This document shows, one piece after another, positions 9,201-17,668 of a DNA stretch of 64,000 bases. Under the pieces are notes generated by a model that worked only from the letters and a program-made list of their open reading frames with translations, did not search any database and was not told where the DNA came from. Source of the DNA: Terriglobales bacterium (GTDB lineage Bacteria; Acidobacteriota; Terriglobia; Terriglobales; Acidobacteriaceae); the NCBI GenBank assembly GCA_025980765.1, contig JAICXB010000006.1, positions 1-64,000 of the forward strand. The letters run 5' to 3'. The position numbers were made by a program, and so were the translations under genes. How positions within the stretch are numbered: position 1 is the stretch's first letter; each line of letters starts with the position of its first letter.

Positions 9201-9857
9201 TTGCAACTGGACCGCAGCGGCGGCTTACATGGAAACATTCGCATTCGCTTTGGAAGCTTGCGAGGAGCGCAGATGCGCGATACACTCCGGCGCCTCTCAG
9301 ATAAGGACCGGCAGAATTACTTTGAGCAGATCGCCACGCGTATCCTGCCTGGAACTCGCCAAGTGGTGGCCAAAGTCGAGCATGAAGATCAAACTACCCA
9401 GGCCCTGGAACTCACGCTGGAGCTCACGGCCAAGGGCAGTTCAAACTGGAATGACTCACTTTTCACGATGGGACAACTCATTCCGGAGCTCGGCTTGAAC
9501 CGTCTTTATGCCTCATTGCCATCGAGACAAGAAGACCTGCTGATTGAGACTCCGCTCATCGAGCACTCAGAATTCATCCTTCATCTTCCGCCAGGAACCC
9601 AGGTCACTCATTTGCCCCGCGCACTTGAGCTACGGGATCAGTTCGGGAATTATCGCGCTAATTTTTCTGTGGCAGATCACACGTTGAGCATCGTTCGCGA
9701 TTTCAGTGTCCCCGTTCAGATTGTTCCCGCTTCAGAGTATGCAAAATTCCAGAGCTTTGCTTTTGCAATCGACAACTTTGAACGCCAGTCCATCTCTCTC
9801 CGACGCGATTCCCTGTCAAACTCCGGCCCTCAGGAAATGCGATCTGAATTACACTGA
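6282..9857 (+). CDS. Secreted DUF3857-type protein with inactive transglutaminase fold
   Basis: A 1191-residue protein from a TTG start that overlaps the previous stop. It has a signal peptide (KALFSVALLLAVTAAA), a long helical TPR-like N-terminal half with tetratricopeptide-type Ala/Leu spacing, a DUF3857-like domain (near YRHVVTQVFDKRGIEQAGE) and a C-terminal transglutaminase-like region. Where the upstream partner has GDCKDKA this one reads NSGNRAAAL, so the catalytic cysteine is missing, while HPLVRV and LLDPELDG keep the His- and Asp-like positions. It is probably a non-catalytic partner or scaffold for the upstream enzyme. Its exact role is unknown. Confidence 0.8.
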   Translation: MKALFSVALLLAVTAAAENHPGRRALNSATLLFDSSDSAAALREAAIELQRRPRDLTSLFVQMEAARLQLNSKLELSSALAILEAAKTDPRGTIAAERVRELAADTALFRAALPPIARLLSSRGIHSRVLSEALLTAAADGVQVPSSTILARRIRRWQIAGPFGKYANVDFELPWPPQRDRLRSSQYGDIFRETVSSDDGLLELPDYFPRQGIYYAASDFSVAKTGLYQFAIESDGTYDLQIDGRMLVHHDTRFSEASPLIFIILSLGRGRHRAELKLQPWAMPLRIWIEPGRKSRMTTPMSNPEQSYVAAATSCFEGNARAALSIPSRNKQAAIFDLLAAEVLAAEDQQLAREALNAALAADPHAALAEFRLAALDSDSDRFEEEAARLNRVLRIAPQYWRAQELKYRLAGHFGWVREQQDALTQRLRLHPDCAALIDATSFYSDQGDFGKVLRYEQKLSTCSNRPGDYWQHLSQSGRHSEALVSIHSFLASHPPDRRALERAVREAVLAGNQFAAQDYARRLRRLAPNSTWAASLGNDPPTVLDSRSASSSPGDFYRPYARDARESMHAAGENNSDAELLINDEVLKIGKENVWIYRHVVTQVFDKRGIEQAGEVDVPPGAEILVLRTLKQNGTAIESEGSENKTSISMAGLEAGDAVEVAYLQHFTRDALEQSPDILDFDFSSPNETTISARLTLIHKSGEDPLLWHSPEVRRIQTIDGALATSADDSRSSVASWSVNVWEASNLSSPPPEPDSPRYEHGPVMRWLAMDKHDASDFPSRVRDQLIESTKVTRRIEQIARQLREDACRQPERKHAASLPAPVDCASRDLIEAAYERVSKISSDSQSWLSSSVTSADQTFQQNSGNRAAALISLLSAMGFRVDLELAAELGSRDPQEENAAGAKYNHPLVRVTLPGNSEALLLDPELDGAAPGALSAQIEGEPAMVIGRLHPENEVEQVPRTTDQRSVANAELQLDRSGGLHGNIRIRFGSLRGAQMRDTLRRLSDKDRQNYFEQIATRILPGTRQVVAKVEHEDQTTQALELTLELTAKGSSNWNDSLFTMGQLIPELGLNRLYASLPSRQEDLLIETPLIEHSEFILHLPPGTQVTHLPRALELRDQFGNYRANFSVADHTLSIVRDFSVPVQIVPASEYAKFQSFAFAIDNFERQSISLRRDSLSNSGPQEMRSELH

Positions 9858-9879
9858 TACTGGGATTCCAAAGATACCT

Positions 9880-10212
9880 ATGGCAGTGACACAAGAAGAG
9901 ATTTTGACCGCTCTGAAGGATTGCTACGATCCTGAAATTCCGGTGAACATCGTGGATTTAGGGTTGATCTATGAAGTGAAGATTAAACCCGAAACCCCAG
10001 AGATACAGCCGGATACGAGGCAGGATGTTGAGGTTGATATGACGCTGACAGCGCCGGGATGTCCGGCGCACACGCAGATCAGTCAGCAAGTGAAAGATCG
10101 AATCGAACAGCTCCCGGGCGTGAGTTCGGCAACCGTGAACGTAGTGTGGACCCCACAGTGGACGCCGGAGCGGCTTAGCCAGGCGGCACGCACCCAGTTG
10201 GGAATCGAATAG
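9880..10212 (+). CDS. MIP18-family (DUF59) Fe-S assembly factor, SufT-like
   Basis: A 110-residue protein. Hallmarks are the YDPEIPVNIVDLGLIY segment near residue 15 and the APGCP motif near residue 60, whose cysteine is the conserved functional residue of the family. Such proteins help mature Fe-S clusters or hydroxylases in the cytoplasm. The start at ATG 9880 gives the normal family N-terminus; the longer frame from 9706 runs back inside the preceding gene and is not credible. It lies 22 bp after the DUF3857 gene and could be cotranscribed, but no other suf gene is in the window. Confidence 0.85.
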   Translation: MAVTQEEILTALKDCYDPEIPVNIVDLGLIYEVKIKPETPEIQPDTRQDVEVDMTLTAPGCPAHTQISQQVKDRIEQLPGVSSATVNVVWTPQWTPERLSQAARTQLGIE

Positions 10213-10239
10213 CTCTCACAAGGCGGATCCAGGCGGCGG

Positions 10240-10539
10240 TCAGTATGGCTTGTTCTGGAACTCACCTGAGCGTCCGCGCATCTGCTGCCAATTTTGGGCG
10301 TGCTCACTGATTCGCTCGACCAGGCTCTGGATCCCATTCACAATCCGGTGCCCACGATCGAGGTACTCCGGCGCCTGGTTCCAAATCTTTTCGAATTGAT
10401 CGGGATGCTCTGAGGCAAGCACGGCGAGTCCTACGCCCGCAGTGGCCATGCTGGCCGATCGCTTTCCACTTACCAGAAAGTATGCCGCGGCGCCGAACGC
10501 GCCAAACATCAAGATCTTCTTCCAATCCGTCTGACTCAT
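10240..10539 (-). CDS. Small single-pass membrane protein, unknown
   Basis: A 99-residue protein from ATG 10539, with GGAG ten bases upstream. One membrane segment at about residues 10-30 (LMFGAFGAAAYFLV) is followed by an amphipathic, charged helix. No family was recognised. The open frame continues to 10599, but the ribosome site favours 10539. Convergent with the SufT-like gene. Confidence 0.65.
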   Translation of the reverse strand: MSQTDWKKILMFGAFGAAAYFLVSGKRSASMATAGVGLAVLASEHPDQFEKIWNQAPEYLDRGHRIVNGIQSLVERISEHAQNWQQMRGRSGEFQNKPY

Positions 10540-10727
10540 ATTTTTTGGACTCCGGGTTAGAGACTCGACGACGGTCGGGCCCTTCCAGGCTGACCGCATA
10601 CTTAGAACGCCAAACTATTGTTCCTCGTTGCCTACAGGCTCTCCAGCCGAATCGCCGTTGACCCAGGCAGCATCAAGAACTTAGTCTCAGAACATGGATT
10701 ATCGCAAGTTAGACGAGCCCAAAAACC

Positions 10728-10827
10728 TTTTCAACACGGAGCGCACGGAGGTCACAGAGGGATAAAGTTTTTGGTTTCGCTCGCTATGTACGGGGGAAAA
10801 GCCTCAGTGCCCTTCGTGTTCAATTTT
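10728..10827. repeat. CACGGAG inverted-array element upstream of uvrC
   Basis: Left arm TCAACACGGAGCGCACGGAG plus TCACAGAGG (10728-10763). The right arm, with CCTTCGTGTTCAATTTT (10799-10827), is shorter and decayed. The last bases overlap the TTG start codon of uvrC, so the element sits in the uvrC leader. Confidence 0.65.
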
Positions 10828-12676
10828 GGACTTACAGCACAAAATTCGCACTCTTCCCACCAGCCCTGGCGTTTATATGTACAAGAACGCCGAAGGCGAG
10901 GTGATTTACGTCGGCAAGGCGAAAAGCTTGCGGGCGCGGGTGCGTTCGTATTTTCTGGAGGCGGCTTCGCAAGACGCCAAGACTGGATCGCTTATGCGCG
11001 AGGCTGCCGACGTGGAGTATATCGTCGTCGAGAACGAACGCGAGGCCCTGGCCCTTGAGAACAACCTCATCAAGCAGAAGAAGCCACGTTTCAACATTCT
11101 GCTGCGCGACGACAAGACCTATCCCTACGTCAAACTCACGCTGGCTGACCGCTTTCCAAAAGTATTTGTCACGCGGCGTCTGAAAAAAGACGGCAGCATT
11201 TATTACGGTCCGTACTTTCCCGGCAATCTGGCGCATCGGACCGTCGACTTGATCCATCGCAGTTTTCTCATTCCTTCCTGCAAGGTGGATTTGTCTCGTT
11301 ACCACGCGCGGCCGTGCTTGCAGTACTACATCAAGCGTTGTCTGGGACCATGTGTCGAAGAGCTCACCACGCCCGACAGATACGCCGAAGCCGTTCGGGA
11401 CGTGCAGATGTTCCTGGAAGGACGCCAGCACGATCTGGCACGTTCGCTTCGCTCGCGCATGGAGCGCGCCGCACAGGACGAGCAGTACGAATCGGCCGCG
11501 AAGTACCGCGACCTGATCAGCACAGTTGAGGACTTGATGGAGCGGCAGCGCATCGCCGCTGCCGAGGGCGACGATACCGACGTCTTCGGCTTTCATTTTG
11601 AAAACCAGATGCTCGCTGTCAATCTCTTCCACATGCGTGGCGGACGCATTCTCGACCGTCGCGAGATGTTCTGGGAGGATCTGCCGGACTTCGAGGTCTT
11701 GCCCGAGAACTCACCCGAACAGCACAGACACGAAGGGTTCGATCCGGGCATATTCTTTGCTGCGCTCCTGAAGCAGGTGTACATCGATCAACAGTACGTG
11801 CCCAAGGCTGTGTTGGTGCCGGTTGACTTTGAGGAACGCGCAGCGCTTGAAGAGCTGCTCTCGGAGAAGCGCGGCACGCGCGTTGAGATCCTCGTTCCTG
11901 TTCGTGGCGAGAAACGCTCTCTGATTGATCTGGCGGCAAAAAACGCGCACCAGATCTACGATCAGCGCTTTCGAGTGATGAAGCCGTCGATCAAGGCGAT
12001 CCAGGAATCATTGCAGGATGAGCTGACCCTGCCGGAACTTCCGAACCGCATTGAATGCTTTGACATCTCCCATATTCAGGGAGCGGAAACAGTCGCGTCG
12101 ATGGTGGTGTGGGAAAACGGGCAGATGAAGAAATCCGATTATCGCAAGTTCATCATCCGCACCGTTGACGGCGTGGACGACTTTGCCGCCATGCGCGAGG
12201 TAGTGACGCGCCGCTACAAACGCGTAACCGGCGATAAACAGAAGATGCCCAGCCTGGTGCTCATCGACGGCGGCATTGGGCAGCTCCATGCCGCCGCCGA
12301 AGCATTGGAGTCACTGGAGATCACGAACCAACCGCTGGCCTCGATCGCCAAGCGCGAGGAGATTATCTACGTTCACGGACAGGAGGATGAGCCTGTGGTT
12401 CTCGACCGACATTCGCCCGTCCTGCATCTGGTACAGATGATTCGCGACGAATCCCACCGCTTCGCGGTGACGTTCCATCGCAAGCGCCGGCAGACACGCG
12501 ATCGCGCGTCTGAGCTGCTGGAGATCCCCGGCATCGGCGCGCTCACCCGCCGCCGATTGGTGGAGCACTTCGGCAGCGTGCGCGCAGTGAAAGAGGCAGA
12601 ATCCGCAGCCCTGTCTGCGGTAGTGACCCCCGCTCAGGCCGCCGCCATTCTGGAACATTTTCGGAGCCGCCAGTGA
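10826..12676 (+). CDS. uvrC: UvrABC excinuclease subunit C
   Basis: 616 residues, normal UvrC length. The N-terminal GIY-YIG nuclease domain shows PTSPGVYMYKN and EVIYVGKAKSLRARV (residues ~10-35). The Cys cluster CLQYYIKRCLGPC follows, then a UVR domain near residue 215, the RNase H-like C-terminal nuclease (IECFDISHIQG, LVLIDGGIGQL) and helix-hairpin-helix motifs (LLEIPGIGALTRRRL). It makes the dual incisions in nucleotide excision repair. The TTG start gives MDLQHKIRTLPTSPG; it lies at the edge of a repeat element. The stop overlaps the GTG of lolA. Confidence 0.95.
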   Translation: MDLQHKIRTLPTSPGVYMYKNAEGEVIYVGKAKSLRARVRSYFLEAASQDAKTGSLMREAADVEYIVVENEREALALENNLIKQKKPRFNILLRDDKTYPYVKLTLADRFPKVFVTRRLKKDGSIYYGPYFPGNLAHRTVDLIHRSFLIPSCKVDLSRYHARPCLQYYIKRCLGPCVEELTTPDRYAEAVRDVQMFLEGRQHDLARSLRSRMERAAQDEQYESAAKYRDLISTVEDLMERQRIAAAEGDDTDVFGFHFENQMLAVNLFHMRGGRILDRREMFWEDLPDFEVLPENSPEQHRHEGFDPGIFFAALLKQVYIDQQYVPKAVLVPVDFEERAALEELLSEKRGTRVEILVPVRGEKRSLIDLAAKNAHQIYDQRFRVMKPSIKAIQESLQDELTLPELPNRIECFDISHIQGAETVASMVVWENGQMKKSDYRKFIIRTVDGVDDFAAMREVVTRRYKRVTGDKQKMPSLVLIDGGIGQLHAAAEALESLEITNQPLASIAKREEIIYVHGQEDEPVVLDRHSPVLHLVQMIRDESHRFAVTFHRKRRQTRDRASELLEIPGIGALTRRRLVEHFGSVRAVKEAESAALSAVVTPAQAAAILEHFRSRQ

Positions 12677-13392
12677 AGCCAAAAAATGCGTTTCGAGTTT
12701 CGAGTTTCAACTTTCGGCAAAGCCACTCGATTGGCAAATATTGTGCTGCGCTGTTGCTGTTGCTTTTAATTTCTTCGTGTTACGGGCAAGCCGCCGACTC
12801 AAGTCTCTCCACAATCACATCCCGCGTCGATCGCCGCTACAATCATCTCTCCACCATGAAAGCGCAGTTTCAGGAGAGCTATACCGGCGCAGGCCTCTCG
12901 CGCAACGAGTCTGGTGAACTCTGGCTGCAGAAGCCGGGCAAGATGCGATGGCAATATGAAAAACCCACGCCGAAGCTCTTCATCGTCGATGGCAAAACCG
13001 CGTTCTTCTACGTGCCCAGCGAGCGCCAGGCGCGCCGAATGCCGGCAAAAAAACTGGAGGACTTTCGCTCTCCCATTCGCTACCTGCTCGGGCACACAAA
13101 ATTGCAAAGTGAATTCAACCACCTCAGCATTTCACAGGAGCCTCCCCAGCAGCCCGGCAATGTCGTGCTGGAGGGAGTCCCCAAAGGAATGGAAGACCGC
13201 GTCCAGCGCGTGTTGCTGGAGATCACACCTGCGAGCCAGATCTCGCGCATTCAGATAGAAGAACTCGATGGCTCAATCACCACGTTCCTGTTTCGGGACA
13301 TTCAGGAAAACGTTCCGGTCTCGGCAGATCTGTTTCATTTTGTTCCGCCACCAGGAGTCGAGGTGGTCGAAGGCCAACAAATTGAACCGTAG
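12673..13392 (+). CDS. lolA: Outer-membrane lipoprotein carrier LolA-like protein
   Basis: A 239-residue periplasmic protein. Recognisable LolA features are the early STMKAQFQESYTG stretch, the LWLQKPGKMRWQY segment (family GxfxlkrPgklRWeY), and later VDGKTAFFYVPSERQA. It would shuttle lipoproteins from the inner to the outer membrane. The GTG start overlaps the uvrC stop (GTGA). The first residues before the hydrophobic signal core (CAALLLLLLISSC) are encoded by a GTTTCGAG repeat array at 12687-12716, so the n-region of the signal peptide appears repeat-derived. No better in-frame start exists downstream. Confidence 0.85.
   Translation: MKPKNAFRVSSFNFRQSHSIGKYCAALLLLLLISSCYGQAADSSLSTITSRVDRRYNHLSTMKAQFQESYTGAGLSRNESGELWLQKPGKMRWQYEKPTPKLFIVDGKTAFFYVPSERQARRMPAKKLEDFRSPIRYLLGHTKLQSEFNHLSISQEPPQQPGNVVLEGVPKGMEDRVQRVLLEITPASQISRIQIEELDGSITTFLFRDIQENVPVSADLFHFVPPPGVEVVEGQQIEP
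12687..12716 (+). repeat. GTTTCGAG one-sided array inside the lolA start region
   Basis: Three degenerate units (CGTTTCGAG, TTTCGAG, TTTCAAC) within the lolA coding frame, encoding FRVSSFNF. The same units form the arms of elements at 46477-46572 and 52641-52792. Confidence 0.65.
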
Positions 13393-13398
13393 AAGATC

Positions 13399-13473
13399 CG
13401 TCTCACCACGAACCGGAGATTAAAATTCCTCGCCGTCCGCCGTGTTCTCCGTGCCTCCGTGGTGAAATCAATT
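13399..13473. repeat. CACGGAG inverted-array element
   Basis: A short left arm, TCACCACGAACCGGAG, and a longer right arm, TGTTCTCCGTGCCTCCGTGG followed by TGAAAT. It occupies the whole gap between convergent lolA and the BrkB-type gene, whose stop codon at 13475 abuts it. Confidence 0.7.
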
Positions 13474-13474
13474 T

Positions 13475-14374
13475 CTAGCTTGCCCGCCGAACTTGCGTTT
13501 CTTCCTCTTTCCCCGGCTCGACTGTTTCCTTCATCGGAAGTTGTTTGCCGACGGCTTTCATTAACTCCGCATTGATTTCGGCGCCGATGAGAATGGCGGC
13601 GCTGGTCACGTAGAACCAGAGGAGCAGCCCCACCACCGCGCCCAGCGTTCCGTAGCTCTTGCTGAGCTGCCCGAAATGCTGAAGATAAAAGCCGAGCACA
13701 TAGGAAGCGCCTACCCAGAGTGCAACCGCAATCACTGAGCCGGGGACGGTGCGTATAAACCTTCGCTGCTCGACATTGGGCGCCAGATAGTAGATCACTT
13801 CTACGGACAGCACTGCGCAGATCGCGGCCAGTACCCAACGACCATAGAACCACGCTTTGGTGAACACCGGACTCAAACCGATCTTGGCGGCGAGTGCCCC
13901 ACCCCAATGCGGGCCAAAGAACATCGCGAACAGCAGGATGGTGACCAGCACTCCAACGATGATGGTCAGAAGCACCGCCAGTGGACGCGTTTTCCAATAT
14001 GGGCGGCCTTCCTGAACGTCGTAAGCAACGTTGAGCGCTTCAATCATCGAGCTGAAGCCACCCGATGCCGACCAGATCGTGCCGAGAATGCCAAAAGATA
14101 CCAAGCCCGCGCTGGTCGTAGTCGTCAGATCATGGAGCACCTTGCGCACCATCGCCATGGATTCGGCCGGCACCATGTGCGCCATTCCGCCGAGAATGTA
14201 GTCGAACAATCCCGGTATGGGAATGTAGACCAGAACGCTTGCAAGAAAGATCAGGAACGGGATCAGCGACATGAAAAAGTAATAGGCCAGGCTGCCGGCA
14301 AAGGCCAGCAGATGGTTCTGGTCCAGATCCTTGATGGCCTTGAACATTGCCCGCCCTACGCGGCTCCCGTACAT
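13475..14374 (-). CDS. YihY/BrkB-family inner-membrane protein
   Basis: 299 residues with about six membrane segments. The N-terminal NHLLAFAGSLAYYFFMSLIPFL and SASGGFSSMIEALNVAYDV motifs identify the YihY/UPF0761 (BrkB) family. The C-terminal segment LGAVVGLLLWFYVTSAAIL, then GAEINAELMK, is also typical. The molecular function is not settled; it was once mis-called RNase BN. The soluble tail is charged. Flanked on both sides by CACGGAG array elements. Confidence 0.88.
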   Translation of the reverse strand: MYGSRVGRAMFKAIKDLDQNHLLAFAGSLAYYFFMSLIPFLIFLASVLVYIPIPGLFDYILGGMAHMVPAESMAMVRKVLHDLTTTTSAGLVSFGILGTIWSASGGFSSMIEALNVAYDVQEGRPYWKTRPLAVLLTIIVGVLVTILLFAMFFGPHWGGALAAKIGLSPVFTKAWFYGRWVLAAICAVLSVEVIYYLAPNVEQRRFIRTVPGSVIAVALWVGASYVLGFYLQHFGQLSKSYGTLGAVVGLLLWFYVTSAAILIGAEINAELMKAVGKQLPMKETVEPGKEEETQVRRAS

Positions 14375-14435
14375 ACGAGTTCCTCAACAGCTTTCGATGA
14401 AAAGTGTGGCTGATCGGGATGCAGGCAAGGACCTG

Positions 14436-14579
14436 TTTCACCACGGAGGCACAGAGAACACGGAGGAAAGACTTTAAAGTTGGTGCGAGGCATTCGCACC
14501 CAAGTGGGCTTTCCTTGAACATGAAAGCTGAAGAACCAGCTTTCGCTTTCTCCGTGTTCTCCGTGCCTCCGTGGTGAAA
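14436..14579. repeat. CACGGAG element with ~35 bp inverted ends
   Basis: The left arm (14436-14470) and right arm (14546-14579) are reverse complements apart from one substitution and one indel, starting TTTCACCACGGAGGCAC. The core is about 75 bp and unrelated to the other cores. This is the cleanest CACGGAG copy in the window. Confidence 0.85.
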
Positions 14580-14611
14580 TCGTTTGCCTGACATGAACCC
14601 TCGAACCTTTT

Positions 14612-15064
14612 ATGACCAAACGCCGCTCTAACCACATCCTGCGCGAACATTCATTGAGTCTGACAACTCTCGCAATCCTGCTGCTGTGGACTGTCCTGTA
14701 CATCTTCGGCGATCCGCAGACGCACTGGGGCGCGTTTTATGGCAACGCGATCGCCGACTGGTCAGGAGTATTGGTGACCGTGCTTGCAACCAAATTTCTG
14801 TACGAAAAAGGGTCGGCTGAAAGTCGGGTTCCTCCCAGCGAACCTGGCAATCGTATTCTGGCCGGCCTTGAAGATCACTCGCTGACAATTTTTCTTCTGA
14901 TCAGCGGAGCCGGGTGGGTCGTGATCTATCTTTCCATGGACGCCAATTCGAAATGGGGACAAGTGGTCGGCAACATCGTCTCAGAATGGACGCAGATTCT
15001 GGGTCTGGTGCTGATGACCAAGCGGTTGATCGAGCGCCGGTCGAAGGAGAGCAAAAGTAGATGA
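14612..15064 (+). CDS. Small integral membrane protein with internal duplication
   Basis: 150 residues, four predicted membrane segments. The two halves resemble each other: HWGAFYGNAIADWSGVLVTV, then LATKFL, in the first and KWGQVVGNIVSEWTQILGLV, then LMTKRL, in the second. This indicates duplication of a two-helix unit. Each half keeps GN-W and a Lys-rich cytosolic end. No named family was recognised. The start is ATG 14612 with no strong ribosome site. It stands alone between two repeat elements. Confidence 0.7.
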   Translation: MTKRRSNHILREHSLSLTTLAILLLWTVLYIFGDPQTHWGAFYGNAIADWSGVLVTVLATKFLYEKGSAESRVPPSEPGNRILAGLEDHSLTIFLLISGAGWVVIYLSMDANSKWGQVVGNIVSEWTQILGLVLMTKRLIERRSKESKSR

Positions 15065-15228
15065 AACGTTTCAACAAAACCGTTTCAGGAAAACCGTTGC
15101 AAGAGAAGCGTTTCGACTGGAATGTTTCTGCGGAACAGCACCGCAATGAAAGCCGAGCAGCTGAGAACCAGGTGTTGAAACGCCGTTCCTGAAACGCCTC
15201 TTTTCGAAACGCTTCATCTGAAACGCGT
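15063..15228. repeat. Inverted arrays of CGTTTC units
   Basis: The left arm (15063-15117) has AACGTTTCAAC, CCGTTTCAGG, CCGTTGCAAG and GCGTTTCG units. The right arm (15176-15228) has GAAACGCC, GAAACGCCTC, GAAACGCTTC and GAAACGCG. The core is about 60 bp. Lies between two convergent genes. Same type as 1981-2117. Confidence 0.75.
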
Positions 15229-15235
15229 CACCTAA

Positions 15236-17668
15236 TCACTCGTACCGCAGCGCCACCATTGGGTCCACGCGGCTGGCGCGGCGGGCGGGGATATAGCTGG
15301 CCGCCATCGCGACTGCCCCAAGAATCAACGCGACAACTGCGAAAGTAATTGCGTCCGTAGATGTGATTCCATACAGCAGGCTTTGCATCACTCGCGACGC
15401 GCTGAATGCGGCCGCTAGTCCTATAGCAATGCCGACTCCGGTCAAGAGCAGTCCCTGCGAGAGGACAGCGCGAATGACGTTGCTCTGAGTTGCACCCAGA
15501 GCCATGCGTACCCCAATTTCGCGCGTGCGCTGCGCCACGGTGTAGGAGAGGACCCCATAAATTCCGATCGCCGAGAGCAGCAGCGCGGTGGCTGCGAAGA
15601 TCGACAGGAGAAACGTATCAAAATGGGATTGTTCCAACTTGCTCGAGACCTTCTGCTGCATGCTGGAAACAGCGTAGATGGGCACGCCGAGGACGACACT
15701 CGCTACAGCCGAGCGCAGCTCGGCCAACGGTACGGTGTTGGAGCGCGTACGCACCACGATGTCCATGGTTCTACCCAGCCAGTCCCATGCCGCGGGCGGC
15801 ATTTGCGCCATGGGCATGTAAAACTCGGGGACCACCTTCTGATCGAGGCCCCACGCCTTCACATCTCCGATGACCCCGACCACCTCATGCCATACCGGAT
15901 CCGTGCGTCCATTCGGCCCGGCCTCGCAGCAGGCAAAGCGCTTGCCGATCGGGTCTTCTCCCGGCCACATGGTGCTTGCCAGGATCTCGTTCACGAGCAC
16001 CACTTTGACTCTGTCGCGTGTGTCCTCGGGAGTAAAATCGCGCCCTGCTTTGAGGTGAACGCGGGTGGTCGAAACGTAACTCGGAGATACCACCCGCAGT
16101 CTCGCATCCACCAGGTTTGCCGGATCGAGCGCTTTGCCCTCCGCGAGCAAGCCATTGCTGTTGCCGCCCGTGGTCATCGGAGCGCGGGAGACCACGGCCG
16201 CAGACTCGACTCCCGGAAGCGCTTCAATTTTCGCGAGGATCTGCTCGAAGGTTTGCCGCGCCACCGCAGGATCATGATAGCGGCTGTCGGCCAGCCCAAC
16301 GCGTCCGACGGTCAGGTTGGCGGTATCAAAACCGGGCTGGATCCTCGATACGATCATGGCACTGCGGACCAGCAATCCTGATCCCACCAGCAGCACTAGC
16401 GCCAGCGCTATTTCACCAACGACCAGTATGCTGCGAACGCGATCGCGGCCGACGCTTGCACGGCCTGCGCCCTCCTGAAAAGCCTCACTCAGACGCACCG
16501 CAGCCGAGCGCATCGCCGGAACCATGCCGAAGAGCAAACTGGATAACAGCGCCAGAGCGCAGGCGAAGAGCAGCGCGCGCCAGTCGAGCCGCGCCTGGTC
16601 CATACGCGGAACTCCGGCAGGAGCGTTGGCGATGAGCCATCTAACTCCCGCGTAAGCAAGCGCCACTCCGACCGCAGCGCTTACGAATCCCAACAACAAA
16701 TTTTCCGACAACAATTGGCGCACGATGCGTTGCGGTGTCGCGCCTAACGCGACACGCACCGCGACTTCTTTACGTCGAGCGCGAGCGCGCGCCAGTTGCA
16801 AGTTAGCGATGTTGGCGCAGGCAATCAGTAGCACGAAACCCACGGCTCCCAAAATGGTAAAGAGCGTCAGCCGCTGGTCGCCGAGCAGCGCGTCAGTGAG
16901 CGGTGTGAGTCCAAAAATGCGGTCTTTGTCGTCGAGAGGATGCAGTTGCGCTTCGCGCGCTGCCATCACCGCTAACTCCGCGCGCGCTTTCTCAATCGAG
17001 ACCCCCGGCTTGAGTCTCGCGAGTACAACGAGGTAGTGATTGTCGTGATCCGCGCGCTCGCTTGCAGTGAATGCCGCTGGCGTCCAGATATCGCTGTCGC
17101 TCAGCAGAGGATCGAACGATTTCGGCATGATGCCGATAACGGACGTGGGCACGCCATTGAGTTGAATATTGCGGCCGATCAGTCCTGGATCGCTTTGAAA
17201 GCGGGTGCGCCACAACCGCTCGCTAATGAGCGCAACCTGATTGTGTCCGGGAACGTTCTCGTCGGCTGCGATGACGCGACCGCGCAACGGCTGCACGCCG
17301 AAGGTGGCGAAGTAATCGGCGGAGACGCGCTCGCCGTCGATTCGCTCGGGGGCGTCAGCGGTTGCCAGGTTGAAGCTTGCAGAAACCGAAGCAGACACCG
17401 CCGCGAAAACCGTATTCTGATCATGCACATCGCTGAAGTTCCCGACCGATACGTTGCCTTCCCTCCCCTGCCAGACTTCCTGCAGCAGCATCACGCGCTG
17501 CGGCTGCACCATGGCCAGCGGCCGCAACAATACGGCGTTCACAACACTGAAGATGGCTGTATTTGCGCCGATTCCGAGACCAAGCGTAAGAAGTGCCACA
17601 GCCGTAAAACTGCGCGTCTTCAGCAATGTGCGCAGTCCGTAGCGGAAATCTTGAAGAAGAGAATGCAT
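15236..17668 (-). CDS. MacB/FtsX-type ABC permease, acidobacterial 'orphan permease' (ADOP)
   Basis: 810 residues from ATG 17668, with AGGAG ten bases upstream. An N-terminal helix (DFRYGLRTLLKTRSFTAVAL) leads into a MacB-like periplasmic core domain. There are two FtsX permease regions, around residues 270-400 (RRKEVAVRVALGATPQRIVR) and at the C-terminus (TREIGVRMALGATQSNVIRA, ending DPMVALRYE). The N-terminal DFRYGLR signature and the duplicated FtsX block match the permease family expanded in Acidobacteria. No ATPase gene is adjacent, in keeping with the 'orphan' label. The substrate is unknown. Confidence 0.88.
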   Translation of the reverse strand: MHSLLQDFRYGLRTLLKTRSFTAVALLTLGLGIGANTAIFSVVNAVLLRPLAMVQPQRVMLLQEVWQGREGNVSVGNFSDVHDQNTVFAAVSASVSASFNLATADAPERIDGERVSADYFATFGVQPLRGRVIAADENVPGHNQVALISERLWRTRFQSDPGLIGRNIQLNGVPTSVIGIMPKSFDPLLSDSDIWTPAAFTASERADHDNHYLVVLARLKPGVSIEKARAELAVMAAREAQLHPLDDKDRIFGLTPLTDALLGDQRLTLFTILGAVGFVLLIACANIANLQLARARARRKEVAVRVALGATPQRIVRQLLSENLLLGFVSAAVGVALAYAGVRWLIANAPAGVPRMDQARLDWRALLFACALALLSSLLFGMVPAMRSAAVRLSEAFQEGAGRASVGRDRVRSILVVGEIALALVLLVGSGLLVRSAMIVSRIQPGFDTANLTVGRVGLADSRYHDPAVARQTFEQILAKIEALPGVESAAVVSRAPMTTGGNSNGLLAEGKALDPANLVDARLRVVSPSYVSTTRVHLKAGRDFTPEDTRDRVKVVLVNEILASTMWPGEDPIGKRFACCEAGPNGRTDPVWHEVVGVIGDVKAWGLDQKVVPEFYMPMAQMPPAAWDWLGRTMDIVVRTRSNTVPLAELRSAVASVVLGVPIYAVSSMQQKVSSKLEQSHFDTFLLSIFAATALLLSAIGIYGVLSYTVAQRTREIGVRMALGATQSNVIRAVLSQGLLLTGVGIAIGLAAAFSASRVMQSLLYGITSTDAITFAVVALILGAVAMAASYIPARRASRVDPMVALRYE

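Noticed and set aside
10832-11632. 266-codon minus-strand frame inside uvrC
   Set aside because: Shadow of uvrC; no ribosome site or family match.
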